DNA of 12,835 nucleotides from Clostridia bacterium (GTDB lineage: Bacteria > Bacillota > Clostridia > Saccharofermentanales > UBA5734). How positions within the stretch are numbered: the first letter of the stretch is position 1; each line of letters opens with the position of its first letter. The notes beneath the pieces are model-generated. The model had not been told where the DNA came from. It saw only the letters and a list, made by a program, of their open reading frames with translations, and did not search any database. Positions 7,575-12,835 of the stretch are shown in pieces. The stretch spans positions 1 to 12,835 of the forward strand of contig JAGPFK010000010.1 of NCBI GenBank assembly GCA_018056585.1. Reading direction: 5' to 3'. Both the position numbers and the translations under genes were made by a program.

Positions 7575-9569
7575 GTGTTTTGTTTAGAAAATAATAATCT
7601 TAAGGCTGTTTTTGATCGTTTACCTTTTCCTGACTATATTGTTTATAAAAAGAAAAACATAACGATTCATGGTGTCGATTCAAACGGTATTTTATTAGTC
7701 GATGGCGTCGCTTGGCCCCTTTGCAAAGTGCAATGTGAGTGGGAAGGTGAAAAAGGAAAGTTGATTTTCACTGATGGTCGAGAACTTTCAATCAGTTGTT
7801 GCCTGCTCGACCAAGCGGTATGTCTGACCATCGAATCTGTTGGGACAAAACCAATTAAACAAATTGATGGGACCAATATGCCCCTTTTGTCTGTTGGGCC
7901 AGGATTTGCTTGCTTTCGTGATCGATTTGAGTATAGAAACTGGTATGAAGATATCGGCCCGGGCCTTGCTCGGGTGAGGTATGAGAATGGGCCTGTTTTA
8001 GATTATTTCCCTGATTCTGCTCCTGTACAGCATGTCCATGGCTGCTTTTACAAACAAGATTATTGCTGTTATATTTTTAGCAATGAGCGTTATTTACCAC
8101 TGATGAGTCAAATTCAGCCACATACAAAGTACCCCTTTCGCGGGGGAGGGCTTAAACTTGGATTTGCTAATGCAACCGTGACAGGGAAGCGAACTTCTGC
8201 TCTGGTTTTGAAGATTTGCTTTTGTGAAGATTTAAACCATGATGGTTTGGCAGATGAATGCGATTATCAGCTGTCTTTGAAACAGATGTTACCGGATCCT
8301 AATCCCTTATACAAAGATACCATTTGGTACAAAATATTTCTCGGTGCACAAGGTTACGTGGAAACCACATATAATCAAGCTTTGTCAATTATAAAAAAGG
8401 TTCATAACCTGACGGGTGGGGCACAGCAGATCGTCTATTTAGTGGGGTATCAAGGAGAAGGTCATGACAGTGAATATCCAGGGCTTGATTCTTTAAATCC
8501 AAGGCTTGGCTCAGCGGACTCGTTACTTGAATTAATAAAAAAAGGGCGTGAGGAATATCATGCAATCGTCAGTTTGCACATCAATCTTGATGATGCCTAC
8601 CAAGAACATGACGGATGGGACCCTGACATCATCAGCCGAAATCCAGATGGATCCCTTTTTAAATGGGAAATATTCAATCATAAGCAAGCCTATCACATCA
8701 ATCACACAGTGGATGTGGAGTCAGGCAAGGTCTTTGAAAGACTGGATCGACTCTTACAGAAAGTTCCAATAAAAGATACAATTCATATCGACGCTTTTCG
8801 TAATACAAATTTCAGCTGGCTGCCTGACAGATTTATCGGTCCGCAAGATGAACTTTATATGGGTATGATGCCTATATTGGATCATTTACGGGACCGGAAT
8901 ATTGATCCAACTACAGAAAGCTATAATGGAATGACAATTGAAATGATTGGCCTTTTTTCTGCCGTTTTGCATAACAGCAGTCTATTACCCATTTTGTGCC
9001 ATAATAAGTTATATGGGGGTGGACAGGGTGGCAACCCTGTTGCTTTGGTTTGCGGATCCAGCATTAACAGTGACTATACGAACGCGGAACTTCAGCCTGA
9101 CAACACACGTATTGCAGATGAAATAGCGGAAAGATATCTTTTATATCGCTATTTTAATCAAAGAGAGATGATTGAATTTCGGACTTATAAGGATCGTACA
9201 GAGGCTTATGCAAGGTTTGATGATGGGACAATCGCGACAAGTGATTTAAGTCAGGATCAGCTGAATGTTACAACTGGATCTGTTCTGATCGCCGACAAGG
9301 ATACACGCTTTATTCCTCTTGGCCATCATATCTATGCTTGGCATAGAACAGGTGGCTGGATTGAGAGAGACTTACCTCTATCTTTCATAGGACAAGCTTT
9401 GAAGGGTTATTTAATCAACCATCAGGGGTGCGAGATAAAAGGCGAGTGGATATCTCAACTGTCTCAAAACAAGATCAAGCTTAATTTGCCGCCTCATGCA
9501 ATCCTCGATCTAACCTTTGACAATGAAAAAACAGCAACATCTAAAATAGCCGCTCATAATGATCAATGA
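7575..9569 (+). CDS. GH101/GH129-related glycoside hydrolase candidate, cytoplasmic
   Basis: This 664-residue protein has no signal peptide or anchor. An N-terminal beta-rich region (1 to about 245) contains an EF-hand-like loop, DLNHDGLADE (219-228), that could bind calcium. A barrel-like domain (about 250-530) carries IVYLVGYQGEGHDSEYPG (286-303), NPRLG (308-312), VSLHINLDDAY (332-342), TIHIDAF (402-408) and DPTTESYNG (444-452). These match my recollection of GH101/GH129-related proteins, alpha-N-acetylgalactosaminidases acting on mucin-type O-glycans. By position, D406 is the likely nucleophile and E448 a likely acid/base; this is inference. The start is GTG 7575, with AGGTGAT (7563-7569) 5 bases upstream. 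Location downstream of an importer and a GH36 enzyme suggests it works on an imported glycan or glycopeptide. The family call is from memory of motifs, and a more distant GHL family is possible. Confidence 0.65.
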   Translation: MFCLENNNLKAVFDRLPFPDYIVYKKKNITIHGVDSNGILLVDGVAWPLCKVQCEWEGEKGKLIFTDGRELSISCCLLDQAVCLTIESVGTKPIKQIDGTNMPLLSVGPGFACFRDRFEYRNWYEDIGPGLARVRYENGPVLDYFPDSAPVQHVHGCFYKQDYCCYIFSNERYLPLMSQIQPHTKYPFRGGGLKLGFANATVTGKRTSALVLKICFCEDLNHDGLADECDYQLSLKQMLPDPNPLYKDTIWYKIFLGAQGYVETTYNQALSIIKKVHNLTGGAQQIVYLVGYQGEGHDSEYPGLDSLNPRLGSADSLLELIKKGREEYHAIVSLHINLDDAYQEHDGWDPDIISRNPDGSLFKWEIFNHKQAYHINHTVDVESGKVFERLDRLLQKVPIKDTIHIDAFRNTNFSWLPDRFIGPQDELYMGMMPILDHLRDRNIDPTTESYNGMTIEMIGLFSAVLHNSSLLPILCHNKLYGGGQGGNPVALVCGSSINSDYTNAELQPDNTRIADEIAERYLLYRYFNQREMIEFRTYKDRTEAYARFDDGTIATSDLSQDQLNVTTGSVLIADKDTRFIPLGHHIYAWHRTGGWIERDLPLSFIGQALKGYLINHQGCEIKGEWISQLSQNKIKLNLPPHAILDLTFDNEKTATSKIAAHNDQ

Positions 9570-9600
9570 ATTAGATTGGTCGCTGTTTCAATAGAATGCC

Positions 9601-9629
9601 TTGCACATCCTGCCGGAGGTGTGTATGAT
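9601..9629 (+). promoter_or_regulatory. Promoter candidate for the amidohydrolase-nitroreductase unit
   Basis: TTGCAC (9601-9606) and TATGAT (9624-9629) are separated by exactly 17 bases. TATGAT differs from the -10 consensus at one base. Transcription would begin near 9636, ahead of ATG 9681 and 9645. The -10 overlaps the vestigial-looking coding motif described in the findings, so the two readings compete for the same bases. Confidence 0.4.
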
Positions 9630-9680
9630 TTAATCATCTGGACCATGTCTGATCCATTGATTGAAGATGAAGAGGCAGCC

Positions 9681-10868
9681 ATGAAAACAGAAGATCAACC
9701 AGCCGGTCAAAAGACCGACGTGACTGAAAAACACACGATTTACGACTTGATCATCCGCGGAGGCCGGGTTTTTGATCCGGCGCAGTCGATTGAAGGCATC
9801 GACATGGATGTTGCGGTTCAAGACGGGCGCATTGCCCGTGTGGCTCCTCTGATCCCTGAAAAAGCAAAGAAAGTGATTGATGCAACGGGATGCCTTGTGA
9901 TGCCGGGGCTGATTGATTTACATACCCATGTCTATCAATATGTGACCAGTTTATCTGTTGAGCCGGATTCTCATGCCCTGCCCTATGGCGTAACCACCGT
10001 GGTAGACTGCGGATCGGCCGGGGCGGCGACGTTTGCCGGACTGAAGCGATACATCGTGCATTCGTCCCGATGCCGGATTCTGGCTGCTGTGAACATATCT
10101 GTCATTGGCCTCACGGAGCCGCCGGAATGCGGCTATCTGCCTTTTGTGGACAGCAACAGAACAGCGGCTTGTATAAGGGAAAACGAAGACATAGCGGTCG
10201 CTGTGAAAATCAGGGCCAGCCGCAATGCCCTGGGCCCTTATGGAACCATCCAGCCTTTATGGATGGCGAAAGAAGCGGCGGAGGTTGCCGGTGTTCCGTT
10301 GATTGTGCATTTCGGAGAGCCTCCGCCGGCTTATGATGAAATCCTCGGCGCTTTGGGGCCGGGAGACATGGTGACGCATTGTTTTCGCTTGGGGCCCATG
10401 CATTGTCCTCTTGACCCAAATGGGCATATCAAATCGATAGTCTGGCGTGCGAGAGAGCGGGGCGTTTTGTTTGATATTGGTCATGGTCAGGCGAGTTTTT
10501 CCTTTAAAACAGCCCAATTGATGATCAGACAAGGATTTTTCCCGGATATTATATCTACAGACATGCATGCTGGCAGCGTTGTGCCGCCCGCTTCTGTCAA
10601 CATGCCGGATGTGATGTCCAAAATGCTTTATCTTGGCATGCCGCTTCCGGAGGTGATTACTGCCTCGACCTGGCGCCCGGCTTGCAGCATCGGCTGGTCA
10701 GATCAGATTGGCTCGCTGCGTGAAGGACAGACAGCGGATATTGCCATTTTGAAACAGCAATCAGGCAGTTTCCAGCTGTTCGATTCTCATGCTGCTTCAG
10801 TTACAACCAGTCAAAAACTGTCCGCCGTGTGGACCATCAAAGGCGGTACGGCCTTTAGGTGTCCATAA
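9681..10868 (+). CDS. Dihydroorotase-like metal-dependent amidohydrolase/deacetylase (EF_0837/TIGR03583 type)
   Basis: This 395-residue amidohydrolase-superfamily enzyme starts its conserved part with YDLIIRGGRVFDP (21-33). Metal and catalytic positions are visible: HTH in GLIDLHTHVYQ (H81, H83), a lysine likely to be carboxylated in VAVKIRAS (K176), H210 in LIVHFGEPP, H233 in VTHCF and the catalytic Asp D294 in ISTDMHAGS. Together these suggest a binuclear zinc site. The pattern resembles the EF_0837/Atu3266 group, often mislabelled dihydroorotase, whose characterised members hydrolyse N-acyl or ester substrates. True pyrimidine function is unlikely, since no pyr genes are nearby. ATG 9681 is chosen over in-frame TTG 9576 and ATG 9645 because AGAGG (9671-9675) is 5 bases upstream and family members have short N-termini. 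Even so, about 19 residues precede the usual start. The nitroreductase gene follows after 38 bases. Confidence 0.82.
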   Translation: MKTEDQPAGQKTDVTEKHTIYDLIIRGGRVFDPAQSIEGIDMDVAVQDGRIARVAPLIPEKAKKVIDATGCLVMPGLIDLHTHVYQYVTSLSVEPDSHALPYGVTTVVDCGSAGAATFAGLKRYIVHSSRCRILAAVNISVIGLTEPPECGYLPFVDSNRTAACIRENEDIAVAVKIRASRNALGPYGTIQPLWMAKEAAEVAGVPLIVHFGEPPPAYDEILGALGPGDMVTHCFRLGPMHCPLDPNGHIKSIVWRARERGVLFDIGHGQASFSFKTAQLMIRQGFFPDIISTDMHAGSVVPPASVNMPDVMSKMLYLGMPLPEVITASTWRPACSIGWSDQIGSLREGQTADIAILKQQSGSFQLFDSHAASVTTSQKLSAVWTIKGGTAFRCP

Positions 10869-10906
10869 CAAAACATGACATCAATTTGATTTGAAAGGAG
10901 ATGCAT

Positions 10907-11482
10907 ATGGACGTAGAAAAAGCCATTATGACGCGCCGGACCATTCGAAAGTATAAACAACAGCCCATCAGCCGGGACATCCTGGTGCGATTGATCGAAG
11001 GTGCGCGCCTGGCGCCCTCAGCATCAAATCTGCAGCCTCTGGTCTATCTCGTGATTGACGACCCGGATCAATTGGAGTCAGTCTTCGGGCTGCTTGGCTG
11101 GGCTGGTTATCTTGCGCCCTCTGGCACACCAAGGGAGGGTGAAAAACCGGTTGCCTACATCATTGTGCTGGCCAACACCCACATTCGCATGAGCGGCTTT
11201 GAGCATGACGCGGGTGCAGCAATCGAAAACATCCTGCTCATGGCGTGGAGCATGGGCATCGGCAGCTGCTGGATCGGGTCTGTGGATAAAAAGGCCCTGG
11301 CCGATCTGTACCAGATCCCGGACCATTATGTAATCGACAGTGTAGTTGCATTGGGGTACGCGGCAGAAACATCCATTGCTGAAGATGCTGAAGACTCCAT
11401 CCGTTACTACAAGGATGAAAATCAGGTGCTGCATGTTCCAAAAAGAAAACTAAAAGACATCTGCTTCTTTAACGAAATCTGA
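10907..11482 (+). CDS. Nitroreductase-family flavoprotein
   Basis: This 191-residue protein has the one-domain nitroreductase fold, normally a dimer binding FMN and using NAD(P)H. Landmarks are RRTIRKYK near the N-terminus (10-17, the FMN phosphate-binding arginines), RLAPSASNLQP (34-44), DAGAAIENILLMAWSMGIGSCWIGS (101-125, given here by its key elements) and VVALGYA (146-152). The start is ATG 10907, with AAAGGAG (10894-10900) 6 bases upstream; ATG 10901 directly abuts the site. It is a soluble cytoplasmic enzyme. The physiological substrate cannot be told, since family members reduce nitroaromatics, quinones, flavins or enones. Co-transcription with the amidohydrolase suggests a shared substrate class, but no known pathway joins them. 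Confidence 0.9.
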   Translation: MDVEKAIMTRRTIRKYKQQPISRDILVRLIEGARLAPSASNLQPLVYLVIDDPDQLESVFGLLGWAGYLAPSGTPREGEKPVAYIIVLANTHIRMSGFEHDAGAAIENILLMAWSMGIGSCWIGSVDKKALADLYQIPDHYVIDSVVALGYAAETSIAEDAEDSIRYYKDENQVLHVPKRKLKDICFFNEI

Positions 11483-11496
11483 TTTGTTTTGAATCA
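11479..11496. terminator. Small hairpin covering both stop codons of convergent genes
   Basis: CTGATT (11479-11484) and AATCAG (11491-11496, first A at 11491-11492 depending on the register) flank a TGTTTT loop. The stem holds the TGA stop of the nitroreductase gene and the stop of the small minus-strand gene. The two genes end about 11 bases apart, so a two-way terminator would be expected here. The stem is only 6 bp and lacks a good T-run on either side, so termination strength is doubtful. Confidence 0.25.
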
Positions 11497-11706
11497 GCTG
11501 CCTCGTTCTGTAGGTTTTCTGAAATTGGTTTTGTTCCAGTAAGCATGGGCGCAATCGGCGCAAATTGCTTTGGCTAATTCCCAGTTTGTGATTTCCGGTA
11601 TGATGGCCTGACTGATTCGACCTTCAGCAGCGTACGTGATGTCCTGGCACAGTTCATGGGTGATGTCCTTTTTTTGTAAGGGGCAATAAAAGCGGGATTC
11701 TGACAT
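11494..11706 (-). CDS. Small four-cysteine protein of unknown function
   Basis: This 70-residue protein contains four cysteines: FYCPL (C8), LCQDI (C20) and ICADC (C49, C52). The spacing, with a closing CxxC, suggests a structural zinc site. I recall similar short Firmicutes proteins beginning with 'CPL...I...C.DI...EG' and ending with a CxxC, all annotated as hypothetical, so I regard it as real. ATG 11706 is chosen because AGGAGG (11720-11715 on the minus strand) is 8 bases upstream; a GTG at 11715 overlaps that site. The gene starts 26 bases after the deoC stop and is likely the last gene of the deo unit. It has no membrane segment or signal peptide. A protein-binding or regulatory role is possible, but nothing in the sequence shows a function. 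Confidence 0.7.
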   Translation of the reverse strand: MSESRFYCPLQKKDITHELCQDITYAAEGRISQAIIPEITNWELAKAICADCAHAYWNKTNFRKPTERGS

Positions 11707-11732
11707 GTGGGTCACCTCCTATATTTTCCTGC

Positions 11733-12482
11733 TTACCTTTTTGATGACGGCTTTTTTTGATCAGCCCATGCTTCCTGAAAAGACATTTCTCTCAGCTGAC
11801 CTTTTGCCTCTCGCCCTTTTGCTTCTTCCAGTATTTTTTCAGTTGACGATGTACCAATCCTTGTTGCGCCGCAGGCGAGAGCGGCCAATACATCGTCCAG
11901 AGTACGCAAACCGCCGGATGCTTTTATCCCCATTCCAGGCGATATATGATTGCGCATGAGGATGATATCGCTGAGCGTCGCACCCCTGGGGCCAAAGCCT
12001 GTGGATGTTTTGACATAGTCAACGCCGGCCTTGGTACAGAGTTCACAAGCGATGATTTTTTGATCGTCAGACAAATAACATGTCTCAAAAATGACTTTGA
12101 GCAGAACGCGTTGCGCGTGCGCGACCTCGCAGACAGCCCTGATGTCGTTTTCGACATACGTTCTGTCGTCAGACAAAAGGCGCCCAATATTCAAAACCAT
12201 ATCCAGCTCACGGGCGCCGTCCTTGATCGCCTGTTTTGCTTCCGTTACTTTTCCGGCTGTTGAGGTCGTGCCGTGCGGGAAGCCGATGACCGTGCCTGTT
12301 TTTGTTCTGGTGCATTGAAGCACATTTGCAGCAATGGGGACATCAGATGAGCGGACACAAACAACAGCGACCTGATATTGCGCGCCCATCCGACAGGCAG
12401 AAAGAATGTCATCGAGGGTGGCTGTCGGAGAAAGTACCGCATGATCGATGAAAGCAGCTAATTCAGTGAAGGTCAGAGACAT
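11733..12482 (-). CDS. deoC: Deoxyribose-phosphate aldolase
   Basis: This 249-residue class I aldolase splits 2-deoxy-D-ribose-5-phosphate into glyceraldehyde-3-phosphate and acetaldehyde in deoxynucleoside breakdown. The (beta/alpha)8 barrel landmarks are all present: FIDHAVLSP (11-19), VIGFPHG (65-71), ELDMVLNIG with D95 (92-100), LLKVIFETCYL (127-137), the Schiff-base lysine K158 in DYVKTSTGF, and the second active lysine K187 in GIKASGG. Length is normal for the bacterial DeoC of about 220-260 residues. The start is ATG 12482, with GAAAGGAT about 8 bases upstream. A longer in-frame reading to 12533 would overlap the deoB end and lacks a binding site. It follows deoB by 19 bases, clearly as one operon. 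Confidence 0.96.
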   Translation of the reverse strand: MSLTFTELAAFIDHAVLSPTATLDDILSACRMGAQYQVAVVCVRSSDVPIAANVLQCTRTKTGTVIGFPHGTTSTAGKVTEAKQAIKDGARELDMVLNIGRLLSDDRTYVENDIRAVCEVAHAQRVLLKVIFETCYLSDDQKIIACELCTKAGVDYVKTSTGFGPRGATLSDIILMRNHISPGMGIKASGGLRTLDDVLAALACGATRIGTSSTEKILEEAKGREAKGQLREMSFQEAWADQKKPSSKR

Positions 12483-12501
12483 CAGAATCCATCCTTTCCC
12501 G

Positions 12502-12835
12502 TTAAGTTCCGGCATGCTCACTTGGCATCGCAAGCTGCGGCCAAAAAGATGTTCTGTTCATTTGGTCCGGCAAAGATAAAAAATCAGCGATGGTAGCCGC
12601 CACATCACAAAAGCAATCGCGTGTTCCAAGATTGACGCCGCGCGCCAGAGAAGGCCCGTAGACCAGTAAGGGAACATATTCCCGCGTATGGTCCGTGCCG
12701 GGAAAAACGGGATCACAGCCATGATCCGCTGTGATCAGCAACAACTCATCAGGCGAAAGCAAAGCCATGATGCTTGGGAGATAATGATCAAATTCCATTA
12801 AGGCAGCGGCAAATCCCAAAGGATCATTCCGATGC
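12502..12835 (-). CDS. deoB: Phosphopentomutase, C-terminal part (runs off the right edge)
   Basis: The window holds the last 110 residues of phosphopentomutase, which interconverts (deoxy)ribose-1-phosphate and (deoxy)ribose-5-phosphate with two manganese ions. It opens with HRNDPLGFAAALMEFD, the family's conserved pre-motif. Next come ITADHGCDPVFPGTDHTREY, which supplies metal ligands (the Asp-His of ADHG and the His of DHTRE), and VPLLVYGP. The TAA stop is at 12504-12502. The N-terminal domain, including the phospho-threonine site, lies beyond the window. An apparent TTG start at 12819 is not real: the frame remains open and conserved to the edge. The product feeds deoC directly downstream. 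Confidence 0.96.
   Translation of the reverse strand, partial: HRNDPLGFAAALMEFDHYLPSIMALLSPDELLLITADHGCDPVFPGTDHTREYVPLLVYGPSLARGVNLGTRDCFCDVAATIADFLSLPDQMNRTSFWPQLAMPSEHAGT

Noticed and set aside
9576..9680. N-terminal extension of the amidohydrolase from TTG 9576
   Set aside because: It has no binding site ahead of TTG 9576, unusual sequence for the family, and overlaps a promoter candidate; kept only as a possible remnant in the findings.
11078..11434. Minus-strand open frame of 118 codons within the nitroreductase gene
   Set aside because: The plus-strand frame carries clear nitroreductase motifs throughout; the reverse frame shows no family pattern.
11705..11959. Plus-strand frame with a hydrophobic N-terminus (84 codons) opposite the end of deoC
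   Set aside because: The leucine-rich stretch comes from reading deoC backwards; there is no ribosome binding site and it conflicts with both minus-strand genes.
1..12835. Mobile elements, CRISPR arrays, tRNA or rRNA genes, defence or phage genes
   Set aside because: I looked for transposase-like frames, spaced repeats, tRNA-like cloverleaf arms and long inverted ends, and saw none by eye.

Overview
The window reads as part of a low-to-moderate-GC Firmicutes chromosome, probably a fermentative, glycan-using member of the Clostridia or a related class. The evidence is strong AGGAGG-type ribosome binding sites, TTG and GTG starts, a lipoprotein sugar-binding protein with LplB/LplC-type permeases, and a deoB-deoC nucleoside catabolism pair. 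No rRNA, tRNA, CRISPR array, transposase or phage gene was seen.

Left and central part (1 to about 9570, AT-richer): a carbohydrate-use locus, all on the plus strand. It begins with the last 40 codons of a probable GH51 alpha-L-arabinofuranosidase. An AraC-family regulator follows, then a tight run of solute-binding lipoprotein, two ABC permeases and a GH36-type alpha-galactosidase-like enzyme. After a 321-base gap with its own possible promoter comes a second intracellular glycosidase candidate, related to the GH101/GH129 alpha-N-acetylgalactosaminidases. No ATPase gene is present, as is usual for LplABC-type importers that borrow a shared MsmX-type ATPase. The inferred scheme is: the regulator senses a sugar, the binding protein and permeases import an oligosaccharide or glycoconjugate, and the cytoplasmic glycosidases remove terminal alpha-linked sugars. 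The actual substrate cannot be read from the sequence.

Right part (about 9600 to 12835, visibly GC-richer): two convergent units. On the plus strand are a dihydroorotase-like amidohydrolase of the EF_0837/TIGR03583 deacetylase type and a nitroreductase-family flavoprotein. On the minus strand, reading in from the right edge, are the C-terminal end of phosphopentomutase (deoB), deoxyribose-phosphate aldolase (deoC), and a 70-residue four-cysteine protein of unknown function. DeoB and DeoC convert (deoxy)ribose-1-phosphate to deoxyribose-5-phosphate and then to glyceraldehyde-3-phosphate and acetaldehyde.

Points most worth a second look: the cytoplasmic GH101/GH129-like enzyme beside a GH36 enzyme with an unusual active-site loop; a perfect 14-bp RNA hairpin without a T-tract between the binding-protein and permease genes; a composition change near 9570-9680 that coincides with a second, synonymously diverged copy of the amidohydrolase N-terminal coding motif; and the small cysteine protein at the end of the deo unit. 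I did not find a clearly new multi-gene system. The best novelty candidate is the substrate and chemistry of the glycosidase locus.
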